Of a DNA stretch of 64,000 nt, positions 16,185 through 24,674 are shown in pieces (the first letter of the stretch is position 1; each line of letters opens with the position of its first letter). Both the position numbers and the translations under genes were made by a program. The stretch comes from Mycolicibacterium phlei (GTDB lineage: Bacteria > Actinomycetota > Actinomycetes > Mycobacteriales > Mycobacteriaceae). The stretch spans positions 2,046,001-2,110,000 of the forward strand of contig NZ_CP014475.1 of NCBI RefSeq assembly GCF_001583415.1, read 5' to 3'. The notes beneath the pieces are model-generated. The model was not told the DNA's origin, searched no databases, and saw only the letters and a program-made list of their open reading frames with translations.

Positions 16185-17811
16185 TGATCCGCTCCAATTG
16201 CTCCCGAACCACCTTCTCCAACCGTGCCGACTCCTCAAACGCCGCAAGCAATTCCGTCTTCAGTCGGGTGATCTTCTCCTCGATCGGCTCGCCGTCGTCC
16301 TCGACTGCTGCCGCGCCGACGTACCGGCCCGGCGTCAACGCGTAGCCGGCGGCCTTGATCTCGGCCAGGGTCGCCGACTTGCAGAAACCGGGGACATCCT
16401 CGTAGACGATGCCCTTGGCCGCGGCCGAGTCCGAACCGCGCCAGGCATGGTAGGTGTCGCCGATCTTGACGATGTCCTCATCCGACAGTGCGCGTTCGGC
16501 ACGGTCGACCATGTAACCCATCTCGCGGGCGTCGATGAACAGCACTTGCCCGGACCGGTCGATCGATCCCTGCTTTCCGGCGGTCTTGTCCTTGGCGAAG
16601 AACCACACGCACACCGGGATGCCGGTGCTGCGGAACAGTTGGGTGGGCAGGGCGAGCATGCAGGACACCAGGTCGGCCTCCACGATTCGGGCTCGAATCT
16701 CTCCTTCTCCGTTGGAGTTCGACGACATCGACCCGTTGGCCATTACCACACCGGCTTTGCCGCCGGGCGCCAGCTTGTACAGGATGTGCTGGATCCAGGC
16801 GTAGTTGGCGTTCTTGGCCGGCGGCACGCCGAAGCGCCAGCGCGGATCCTCCTCGTTGCGGGCCCAGTCCTTGATGTTGAACGGCGGATTGGCCAGCACG
16901 TAGTCCATCTGGACGTCGGGATGCTGATCGCGGGCGAAGGTGTCGCCCCAGCGGGCGCCCAGGCCCTTGTTGTCGATGCCGTGGATGGCGAGGTTCATCT
17001 TGGCCATCCGCCAGGTCTCCTCGATGGACTCCTGACCGTAGATGGCGATCTCCTTCGGGTCGCCGTCGTGCTCGTAGATGAACTTCTCGGTCTGCACGAA
17101 CATGCCGCCCGATCCGCAGCACGGGTCATACACCCGTCCGCGTGAGGGTTCGAGCACCTCGACGAGCACCCTGACCACGCTCGGCGGGGTGAAGAACTCC
17201 CCGCCGCGTTTGCCCTCCGCGCGGGCGAAGTTGGCGAGGAAGTACTCGTAGACCTCACCCATCAGGTCGCGTGCGCGGCCGTCGCCCTGGCGACTGAACC
17301 GGGCGCTGTTGAACAGGTCGATCAGCTCACCCAACCGACGCTGGTCGATGTTGTCCCTGTTGTAGAGCCTCGGCAGGGTGCCCTGCAGAGTCGGGTTGGC
17401 CTTCATGACGGCATCCATCGCCTCATCGATCAGCTGACCGATGTTCTTGGCGGGCTCGCCGCCAACGGCGGGCAGACCCTTGGCGTTCTCGGCCAGGAAC
17501 TTCCACCGCGCAGCGGGCGGCACGACGAACACACCGTAGCCCTGGTACTCCTCGGGATCCTCGATCAGTTCCTCGATCTGCTCGGCGTCCAGGCCGTCGG
17601 CCTCCAGCTCGGTCCGGATCGCCGCGCGACGCTCGTCGTAGGCGTCGGAGACGTACTTGAGGAACACCAGGCCCAAGATCACGTCCTTGTACTGGCTCGC
17701 CGACAGTGACCCGCGCAGCTTGTCGGCGGCCTTCCACAGGGTGTCCTTGAGCTCCTTCATAGTGGAAGGAGCCTGAGGCTCGGTCTTCTTCGCGGTTCTT
17801 CTCGGTGGCAT
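16177..17811 (-). CDS. hsdM: Type I RM DNA methyltransferase subunit HsdM (N6-adenine)
   Basis: A 544-aa protein with the HsdM N-terminal helical domain (LWKAADKLRGSLSASQYKD, VFLKYVSDAY). The catalytic domain has the SAM motif YDPCCGSGGMF near residue 230 and the adenine-methylation motif LANPPFNIKDW near residue 315; GEFFTPPSVVRVLVEVL precedes the former. It methylates adenine in the HsdS-specified site together with HsdS. Its start lies 12 nt after the stop of the 620-aa HTH protein, and its stop overlaps the hsdS start, placing all in one operon. The length and motifs are complete, so it should be active. Confidence 0.95.
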   Translation of the reverse strand: MPPRRTAKKTEPQAPSTMKELKDTLWKAADKLRGSLSASQYKDVILGLVFLKYVSDAYDERRAAIRTELEADGLDAEQIEELIEDPEEYQGYGVFVVPPAARWKFLAENAKGLPAVGGEPAKNIGQLIDEAMDAVMKANPTLQGTLPRLYNRDNIDQRRLGELIDLFNSARFSRQGDGRARDLMGEVYEYFLANFARAEGKRGGEFFTPPSVVRVLVEVLEPSRGRVYDPCCGSGGMFVQTEKFIYEHDGDPKEIAIYGQESIEETWRMAKMNLAIHGIDNKGLGARWGDTFARDQHPDVQMDYVLANPPFNIKDWARNEEDPRWRFGVPPAKNANYAWIQHILYKLAPGGKAGVVMANGSMSSNSNGEGEIRARIVEADLVSCMLALPTQLFRSTGIPVCVWFFAKDKTAGKQGSIDRSGQVLFIDAREMGYMVDRAERALSDEDIVKIGDTYHAWRGSDSAAAKGIVYEDVPGFCKSATLAEIKAAGYALTPGRYVGAAAVEDDGEPIEEKITRLKTELLAAFEESARLEKVVREQLERISG

Positions 17812-17823
17812 CGATGCCCTCTC

Positions 17824-19686
17824 CTAGTGCTGCGCCGCGGCGACGCCGGGCGTGGTCGGTTCTGCGTCCAGGGTTAGGGCGCCCGCCGCGACCCCGTCGA
17901 TCAACGCTGTCTTCAGTGCTCGGGCCGCCTCGACGCGTCGGCGCGCCTCGGCCTCGTACCGTTCGAGGTCGCCGAGGGCAGCCTCCAGTCGGGCGGCCTC
18001 CTCCGCCGTCATCTCGGGTACCGTCCAACTCGGCCACTCCGATCCGGCGGTCGCGGTCTCGTTGATGGCTGCGGCGAGCACCCGCGGGCCGAAGTCGGCG
18101 GCGCCGCTCAGGCGCAGGATGCGCGCCGGCGATGCGACCATCGCACCACCGTGGAGATCGACCCATGCCCGGGGCCGTGGCTTCTGCACGAAGATCACGT
18201 CGCCGGGTTCGGTCCGGGTCGACCGGGGATACAGCCGTTCGGCGTCCACCGGATCGAAGCCGAGGCCGTCGTCGGCCGGAAGGACACGGACCGTGCCGTG
18301 CGAAGTGGCGTGGGTGAGATCAATGCGGTTGCCGCGCTTGAGCGTCAGCTTGCCCTGGTCACGCAACTCGCCCAGCGATCGGTGCCGCAGTCGGAGTCTG
18401 CCGGGTGACGACTGCACTAGGACGTCGACCGGCGTCAGCGGGGCAGTGGTGGTCAGGGTGAGGGCGTGCACCCGCTCGAGGTGGCTGTCGTCGCCGGATG
18501 GGCTCAACGTCACCGCCCGGGCACCGCGCGGTACGAACGGCCCGCCAGCCAGCACGCTGGAGCGCTCGATCCGGCGGGCGTAGCGGAACGCCCGCCGGTC
18601 GGTCTGGGCCAGTGCGGCGGCGATGTCGGCGGTGAAGTCTCCGAGGTCCAGGTCGTGCACCGCAGCCAGGTCGGTGACGCACGGCCGATGCTCGTCGGCG
18701 CCGCCGAGGCACACCCACAGCGCCAGGCTCTGTCGATGAGCCTCCCGCCACAGCCCCCGCGGAAGTCGCACGGCAGCAACGACATTGCCGACACGCAGGG
18801 TATCGGCGCGGCGCTGCTGCAGCTCTCCGGCCAAGGTGTCAGTCAGTACTGACGCCGGCCCCACCAGGACACCGATTCGACCAGGCTCCAATCCGAGCAC
18901 CAGCTCATCGGCGCGGTCGAGCACTGCCGCGGGATCACGCCCCACGGCGGATACGAAGCAGATCTCGTCGGCGTGCGACCGGCTGGTGGTCGCGCCGGCG
19001 ATCAGCGCTCGACGCAGCACGGCGCGGTTCCTGGACGTCACAGCGATCCCGCTCTCGGTGGCCACGGCCAAGGACTCCGCGCTGCCGTCGACGTTCAACG
19101 AGATGTCCTCGACGTCGAGGAACACTGCGCATTCGGCCAGCACCCGTCCCAGAAGTGTCACGGCCTCGTCGGTCAACCCGCGCGTGGCGGACTCACGGTG
19201 CAGCCGTCCCTGCTCGAGACGGGCCAACGCGTCGGGCAACCCGAAGGAGGCTTCGACAAGCTCGTCGATGTACTCCAGCGTCGCGGCCGATGGACGGATC
19301 GTGTCCATCTCGGTCACCACATACGTGTCGTCGGGGTCGTACTGCCGGGCCAGCAGCAGTCGTTCTGCAGAGCTGGTGCCGGTCAGTTCGACACCGGTGA
19401 GCGCCCGCCAGGCCAGCAGGGTGACGAGTTCTTCGAGGTCAGCACCATCGGGTACCGCGATGGCGCTGACGTCGTATTCGACGGCGGGGTTGTTGCCGCG
19501 ACCGGTGCGCCTGAGATAATCGACCACCTCCTCGGGACGGAACCGTTCGATGCCGCCGGCGCGGCTGACCGCGTCGGGAAACGGAATCACCTGACCGCGG
19601 ACCCTGGGTCGGTTGCGCCACATGCTGACGACAGGCCGCTGTACGTTGGCGAGGTCAGCCACGTCCTGCAACGTCAAGGTGCGCAC
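17824..19686 (-). CDS. HTH protein with degenerate N6-methylase-like middle and HsdS-like C-terminus
   Basis: A 620-aa first gene of the RM operon. GTG 19686 is chosen because a strong GGAGGAGG lies just upstream. Residues 5-27 form a MerR-like helix-turn-helix (LQDVADLANVQRPVVSMWR) with FRPEEVVDYLRRT after it. The middle resembles the late part of actinobacterial N6-methylases (GNVVAAVRLPRGLW, SLALWVCLGG) but has no visible SAM motif or NPPY/F motif. The C-terminal part looks like a recognition half (EPGDVIFVQKPRPRAWVD) followed by an HsdS-like coiled coil ending ALIDGVAAGALTL. Reading it as a catalytically dead, DNA-binding partner or regulator of the RM system is inference; no exact family is recognised. 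Confidence 0.7.
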   Translation of the reverse strand: MRTLTLQDVADLANVQRPVVSMWRNRPRVRGQVIPFPDAVSRAGGIERFRPEEVVDYLRRTGRGNNPAVEYDVSAIAVPDGADLEELVTLLAWRALTGVELTGTSSAERLLLARQYDPDDTYVVTEMDTIRPSAATLEYIDELVEASFGLPDALARLEQGRLHRESATRGLTDEAVTLLGRVLAECAVFLDVEDISLNVDGSAESLAVATESGIAVTSRNRAVLRRALIAGATTSRSHADEICFVSAVGRDPAAVLDRADELVLGLEPGRIGVLVGPASVLTDTLAGELQQRRADTLRVGNVVAAVRLPRGLWREAHRQSLALWVCLGGADEHRPCVTDLAAVHDLDLGDFTADIAAALAQTDRRAFRYARRIERSSVLAGGPFVPRGARAVTLSPSGDDSHLERVHALTLTTTAPLTPVDVLVQSSPGRLRLRHRSLGELRDQGKLTLKRGNRIDLTHATSHGTVRVLPADDGLGFDPVDAERLYPRSTRTEPGDVIFVQKPRPRAWVDLHGGAMVASPARILRLSGAADFGPRVLAAAINETATAGSEWPSWTVPEMTAEEAARLEAALGDLERYEAEARRRVEAARALKTALIDGVAAGALTLDAEPTTPGVAAAQH

Positions 19687-19751
19687 AGTAAGCCTCCTCC
19701 CGTGATGGATCACAAAGTAGTAGCACTCGGATTGATAGGCCAAGCGATACC

Positions 19752-19771
19752 CTGATAAGAGGGCTTATCAG
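19752..19771. promoter_or_regulatory. Perfect 20-bp palindrome between divergent island genes
   Basis: CTGATAAGAGGGCTTATCAG has 8-bp arms and a 4-bp centre. It lies 65 bp upstream of the RM operon start and 82 bp upstream of the coiled-coil gene, within an AT-rich divergent promoter region. It is a strong operator candidate that could co-regulate both transcription units, possibly bound by the HTH protein encoded by the first operon gene. Confidence 0.65.
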
Positions 19772-19853
19772 TACTAGTTCTTGAATAACATCAAGCTCTC
19801 GGGGAATCTCGGATCATCCGCCGCACCCGCGGCCCGATCACCGAGGAGCACTC

Positions 19854-21272
19854 ATGGCCGACCCGAGGGGCGCCCACCTGGGCGGCGACCAGAACGTCAT
19901 CGTCATCAACCAGCTGACCATCGAAGACAAGGATGTGGCCCGCGAAGCCCAGCGTTGGACGACTGGCGCACGGGGCGAGATCGTGGAGGATCCGCAGATT
20001 CTCGGCGACGCCGACCTGTCCGCCTTCGTGACCGAGGCGGTCAAGATCGGCGCCCACGCGCTGTCCGCCACGGGCCAGCATCACGACTCCCGGGCCCTTG
20101 AGCAGATGATCAGGGAGGCCGGTGACAAAACCGCCGCCTCAACCACTCAGGCCGCCGAACTCACCGACCGCGCCGTCAGAGACGCCGCCAAGACCATGGC
20201 GAAGGCCGCCGAGGACGCCAAGAAGGCGATCGTCGAGGCGGACCAGAGCAGCCGCAAGGAATTCACCGAGTCGGTCGCCGCCGCCAAGACCGCGCTGACC
20301 GCCGAGGTCCGGCGCATCTTCGCCGGTGACAGCCCAGAGTTGCTGGAGAAGCTGCAGCCACTGTTGGAGAAGTTCAGCACCGAACTCGACGCCAAGAGCT
20401 CGGCAAGCATCAGCGAGGTGGTCGCCAAAGCGGTCAGGCAATTCGACCCCGCCGATCCCACGTCGCCGATGGCCAAGCTCACCGCAAACCTGGAAGCCCG
20501 TCAGCAGCAGATCACGGAGCTGATGGGGAAGAACCATGAGGCGCTGACCCTCAAGATCGAGCAGATCGGCACCGCGCTCAAGGTCCAAGACGCCCGCTCC
20601 GCCCTGAGCAGGGTCACCCCGATCAAGGGGGGCGCATTCGAGCTCCAGATCAACGAGGTGCTCTCCACCATCGCCACCGGTCTGGGAGACGAGTACACCG
20701 ACACCCGCGCCATCGTCGGACACCTGCCGCGCTGCAAGAAGGGCGACGGGGTGCTCACCGTCGACGGCGGCACCGCGCGCGTGGTGATCGAGATGACGGA
20801 CTCGGCCCGTGCGGGGTGGGCCGAGTACCTGGACGAGGCCGAGCGCAATCGGCATGCCTCGGCGTCGCTCGGCCTCGTCCGAACCCCCGAACAGAACGCG
20901 GGTCAAACCATCCGTGTCATCGGCTCACGACGCATTCTGCTCGCGTTCGACCCGACCGCTGACGACCCCGACCTGCTGCGCACTGTCGTGCTGCTGCTGC
21001 GCGCTGCCGCCCTGGTCGCCGCCAGTCGCCGCGGGGCTGAGCAGCTGGTCACCGCTGAGGAGAAGATCTCCGAAGCCGTCACCCAGCTGGATCGGATCGA
21101 CGACATCAAGAAAGCCGCCGCCCTGATCCACAAGAACGCCGACAAGATCGAAACCGGCTGCACCGCAGTGACATCCAGCATCCATCGACTCCTAGCTGAG
21201 GCGCTGGCTGCGATCGCCGCCGCGCAGACCGACACCGACGGCACCCAGGATCCCGGCCACGCCGTCGCCTGA
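19854..21272 (+). CDS. Coiled-coil protein with degenerate PD-(D/E)XK-like C-terminal domain
   Basis: A 472-aa protein, divergent from the RM operon. Residues about 85-240 are Ala/Lys/Glu-rich and probably form long coiled coils (KTMAKAAEDAKKAIVEADQ). From about residue 255 a region reads GGAFELQINEVLSTIATGLG, KKGDGVLTV, ARVVIEMTDSA, WAEYLDEAERNRHASASLG. This is the order of elements seen in RmuC/DUF2130-like nucleases: Asp, then Glu-x-Lys, then an NR-x-A helix. The position expected to be Lys is Thr here, so catalysis is doubtful. Similar actinobacterial proteins are often labelled Fis-family regulators, but no Fis-like HTH is evident. A role with the RM system is inferred from position. Confidence 0.65.
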   Translation: MADPRGAHLGGDQNVIVINQLTIEDKDVAREAQRWTTGARGEIVEDPQILGDADLSAFVTEAVKIGAHALSATGQHHDSRALEQMIREAGDKTAASTTQAAELTDRAVRDAAKTMAKAAEDAKKAIVEADQSSRKEFTESVAAAKTALTAEVRRIFAGDSPELLEKLQPLLEKFSTELDAKSSASISEVVAKAVRQFDPADPTSPMAKLTANLEARQQQITELMGKNHEALTLKIEQIGTALKVQDARSALSRVTPIKGGAFELQINEVLSTIATGLGDEYTDTRAIVGHLPRCKKGDGVLTVDGGTARVVIEMTDSARAGWAEYLDEAERNRHASASLGLVRTPEQNAGQTIRVIGSRRILLAFDPTADDPDLLRTVVLLLRAAALVAASRRGAEQLVTAEEKISEAVTQLDRIDDIKKAAALIHKNADKIETGCTAVTSSIHRLLAEALAAIAAAQTDTDGTQDPGHAVA

Positions 21273-21305
21273 TCCTTAACACCGAAGCTCACCGGAAGGA
21301 CCGAC

Positions 21306-21755
21306 ATGAAGTGCATTTCGTTGACCGCCTCCGTCATCGTGCCTGCGCTGGCAGCGCTGGTGGTGGGGTGCGACGCTCCTGAGCAGGCGCCGTCGAGGAA
21401 GAACAGCAGCTCGGCTCCCGCGTGGTCGGAGAACACCCGTGTCGCGACCACGCCCCCCGCCGCACAGCTCACCCCGGCGGACTTCCTGGTCGAGGTGATC
21501 GTCACCGAGCAAAAGTGCTTCGGCTCCGCCGGCTGCAACTACCGCTACACCATCGACCCGCGTTACATCAGCGACAAGCCGTTGCCGGAGAAGACCACCG
21601 TGATCTTCACGGTCACCGGGGGCGATCAGGACCAGGTCGGCAACTTCACCATCGACGCCGAGGGAACCGCGAGATTCGATCGAGAGACCAGCATCTCTGG
21701 TGCAGAGCACGCGAACCTGCAGGCGACGGTCACCCGCGTCGTCGTCGGCCGGTGA
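21306..21755 (+). CDS. Hypothetical lipoprotein
   Basis: A 149-aa protein with a type II signal peptide: MKCISLTASVIV start and lipobox LVVGC, Cys22 being the likely lipidated residue. A Ser/Pro-rich linker follows, then a compact domain with two further cysteines (EQKCFGSAGCNYRYTID). No family is recognised. It follows the coiled-coil gene by 33 nt with a GGAAGGA ribosome-binding site, so it may be co-transcribed with it. It faces the frameshifted symporter gene. Confidence 0.7.
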   Translation: MKCISLTASVIVPALAALVVGCDAPEQAPSRKNSSSAPAWSENTRVATTPPAAQLTPADFLVEVIVTEQKCFGSAGCNYRYTIDPRYISDKPLPEKTTVIFTVTGGDQDQVGNFTIDAEGTARFDRETSISGAEHANLQATVTRVVVGR

Positions 21756-21775
21756 GGAGGCGTTGCGCCCTTCGT

Positions 21776-21801
21776 CCAGGAGATGACGCGCATCCTCCTG
21801 G
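21776..21801. terminator. Hairpin between convergent lipoprotein and symporter genes
   Basis: CCAGGA/TCCTGG arms plus inner GATG/CATC pairs form a 10-bp stem with a single bulged C and loop ACGCG. There is no U-tract. It lies in the 82-bp gap between the two convergent 3' ends, where a bidirectional terminator is expected. Confidence 0.4.
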
Positions 21802-21837
21802 TCGCCTGCATGCCGATCGGCCGGCTGCGCAGTAGGC

Positions 21838-23179
21838 CTACTTGCCGACGCTGTCGGTGTGAGCCGACGTGGCGGCACGCTCCTCCCAGAACGTCGCGCC
21901 GACGATGTTGAGCGCGCGCGGGTCGAACACCGGGTCCAGGCCGGCCTTCTTCTGCTTCTGGTAGTCCCACAGCGCCTGGTAGGCCGGCTTCTGCAGGATG
22001 ATGATGCCGACGATGTTCAGCCACGCCATCAGTCCGACGCCGATGTCGCCGAGCACCCACGCCTCGGTCGCCGTGGACACCGTGCCGATCACGACCGACA
22101 CCAGGATCAGCGCCTGCAGCGCGATGGTGGCGTTCGAGCCGACGGTGCCGCGGATCAGCGGCATGGTGACCCTGACGTAGCTGCCGAGCAGGAACCGCAG
22201 GTTGGTCTCGGCCATGTAGTAGTAGGCGACGATCGTGGTGAAGCAGAACAACGCCAGAGACACCGCGATGAAACTGGATCCCGCACCGTTCCACAGCGTG
22301 TCGAGTCCGGCCTGCGCGTAGGCCGGGCCGACCTCCACACCCTCGGGCAGGATGCCGCCCTGGCGAGCACCGCGCCGGTGTCGGACTCACCTTCGAACCG
22401 CCGGTCGACAGGATCAGGAACCCGGTCGCCGAGCAGATGAACAGCGTGTCGACATATACCGCGAACGCCTGCACCAGGCCCTGTTTGGCGGGATGCGACA
22501 CCTCGGCGGCGTTCTCCGCGTGCGGTCCGGTGCCCTGGCCGGCCTCGTTGGAGTAGATGCCGCGCTTGACGCCGCCGATGATCACGAAGGCGAGCACGAT
22601 CACCGTCCCCACCGCGACCCACCACTTCGAGAAGCCCCAGGCCCCCTCCATCGCCGAGGCCATCGAGTTCGACTGGACGCTGGGCAGCAGCAGACCGCAC
22701 GCGAGCACGGTCACCGCGGCGAAGAGGAACCCGTAGATCTTGAACAGTCCCGCGGCGCGGGTGTGCGCCCACGCGCGGCTGAGGTAGTACGCCGGACCGC
22801 CGCGGTACTCACCGGTCAGCGGGTCGCGGGTCTTGTAGATCTGGCCGAGCGTGCATTCCACGAACGAGGTGGACGCCCCGAGGAAGGCCACCGTCCACAT
22901 CCAGAACAGGGCGCCAGGCCCGCCGAACGCGATCGCGGTGGCGACACCGGCGATGTTGCCGGTGCCGACGCGGCCGGCCAGCGACATGGTCAGCGCCTGA
23001 AACGACGACACACCCGACGGCGACCTCTCGCCGCGCAGCATCAACCGGACCATCTCCCGCACCTGGCGGACCTGCACAAACCGGGACCGGATTGAGAAGT
23101 ACACACCGGCCGCCAGACACAGGTAGACCAGCGCGTTGCTCCACACGAGATTATTTACGGCGTCGAGAAATTCGGACAC
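21838..23179 (-). pseudogene. Na+/alanine (AGCS-family) symporter, frameshifted
   Basis: The first part, read from GTG 23179 after a GGAGG site, has hydrophobic helices and AGCS hallmarks (SLAGRVGTGNIAGVATAI, GGPAYYLSRAW, GIYSNEAGQGTGPHAENA). Around 22340-22390 the reading frame must change twice: TGGSK, then FEGESDTGAVLA in a second frame, then RQGGILPEGVEVGPAYAQ in a third. From there it continues to the normal C-terminus. Two single-base losses within about 50 nt explain this. Either the gene is inactivated or the assembly has errors in this GC-rich stretch. Its 27-bp segment at 21961-21987 recurs at 8182-8208, across the island. Confidence 0.8.
21961..21987. repeat. Island-flanking direct repeat, right copy
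   Basis: Same 27-bp sequence as 8182-8208 with two mismatches. It lies inside the symporter gene and encodes the AYQALWDY segment. See the left copy for interpretation. Confidence 0.55.
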
Positions 23180-23307
23180 GTCGCCTCCAGGCATCGTCGG
23201 CGTATTCGGTCCCCCGCGAGTGCTGAATGCATTCACGCGCGCACCGCCGGGATGTCACGCCCGCATTAGCAGCCGACGAGCGGTTGATTTTCTGCGACGA
23301 ACGGCCG

Positions 23308-24591
23308 TCAAGCGGGCGCGAACCCGTAGACGACGCCGGTGCTGGTGGCGGCGACCACCCGACCGTCGGCGCCGACCGACACCCCGACCGGCCACCCGGA
23401 GGCCCGCTGCAGCGGGTAGGAGTTCAGGGTGCTGCCGTCGCCGGGGGAGAACACCAGCAGGGTCTGGCCGTCGCCGTCGCGCATGACGGTGTAGGCGACG
23501 TCGGCGCCGGCCTGGCTGGAGGTGGTCAGCGACTCGACGTCGTCGCGGGTCCACAGCACCTCGCCGCGGTCACCGTGGTCCCGGATGCCGGTCAGTCTGG
23601 CGCCCGGACCGCCGCCCGCGACGATCAGCCCGTCCGGCGAGACCGACGGCGGCGTCTGCGCCAGATAATCCAGCGGCACCGACCATTTCGCGGTTCCGTC
23701 GGCGGCGTCGAGCGCCCACAGCCGCTCGTCGCGGCCGTTGACGTAGACCGTGGTGCCGTCGGCCGACAGCACCGGGCTGGCGATCGGGCCGCCGCCGACG
23801 GCGTCGCTGCGCCACTCCCGCGCCATGATCGGGGTCTGGCCGGGGCGGTAGCGCAGGCCGAGAAGGACGGGCTGTTCGGCGCCGGGCTCCCAGAGGCCCA
23901 GCACCACGAGGCTGGACGCCGGGGAGAACGCGGGTGCCGCCGCGACCGGGCACTGCGGCCGGGCGGGCTGGCAGTCCTCGAGGCCGCGCTGGGGATCCTT
24001 CGGGTCCACGCCGGCGACCAGGTCCAGCGCGGTGCCGACGACGACGCCGCGGTGCGCGTCGTACACCAGCACCTGGCCCAGGTGGGTGACCACCAGCAGC
24101 TGACCCGGGTCCAGGATGCGCGGGGTCAGCGGCATGCCGATCACGGGCTGGCGCCAGCGGATCCACTGCGTCGGCGGGAACGACAGGATGGCGCCGGGCT
24201 GGCCGATGTAGACGTTGTCGAAGCCGTCGAACAGCGGGCTGGCGAACCCGCCGCCCTGGACCAGACGGGTGCACCAGCGCTGACGGCCCAGGTTGTCTGA
24301 CTCCCACACCATCAAGGAGCAGCCCGCCGGGGTCTGTGCGTTGACGGCCAGGTAGTTGCCGCTGCCCAGCGCGACGCCGGCGCCCAGCTCACCCTTGACC
24401 GAGCGGTTCCACTCGAAGCGCAGGTCGGTGGCTCCGGCGCGGGGTGTGTAGCTGCTGTTGCTCGCGTCGCGGTACTGGGCGGCCCAGCCGTCGGAGGGTT
24501 TGGCCTCGACCCAGTGATCGGTGCTCTGGCAGCCGGCCAGACACGCTGTGATCAGCGCCGTCGCCAGCAGCGCGGTCAGTCGCCGGAACAC
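23308..24591 (-). CDS. PQQ-like beta-propeller lipoprotein (Rv3035-like)
   Basis: A 427-aa protein beginning at GTG 24591 with a lipoprotein signal (hydrophobic core, lipobox CLAGC). PQQ-type beta-propeller repeats run along the rest (YLAVNAQTPAGCSLMVWE, GQVLVYDAHRGVVVGTALD, DERLWALDAADGTAKW, GVVYGFAPA at the end). Such propellers bind partners or cell-wall ligands; no enzymatic residues are visible. In M. tuberculosis it follows TB22.2 directly, so the 8133-23307 interval is an insertion relative to that order. Confidence 0.82.
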   Translation of the reverse strand: MFRRLTALLATALITACLAGCQSTDHWVEAKPSDGWAAQYRDASNSSYTPRAGATDLRFEWNRSVKGELGAGVALGSGNYLAVNAQTPAGCSLMVWESDNLGRQRWCTRLVQGGGFASPLFDGFDNVYIGQPGAILSFPPTQWIRWRQPVIGMPLTPRILDPGQLLVVTHLGQVLVYDAHRGVVVGTALDLVAGVDPKDPQRGLEDCQPARPQCPVAAAPAFSPASSLVVLGLWEPGAEQPVLLGLRYRPGQTPIMAREWRSDAVGGGPIASPVLSADGTTVYVNGRDERLWALDAADGTAKWSVPLDYLAQTPPSVSPDGLIVAGGGPGARLTGIRDHGDRGEVLWTRDDVESLTTSSQAGADVAYTVMRDGDGQTLLVFSPGDGSTLNSYPLQRASGWPVGVSVGADGRVVAATSTGVVYGFAPA

Positions 24592-24674
24592 GCGATCCTT
24601 TCCCCGTTCAGTCGTTCGCAGTCCCCGTGAGGGTAACCGTTGGCCCCCGTCGCCCTCGCGTAGGCTTTCCGGCC

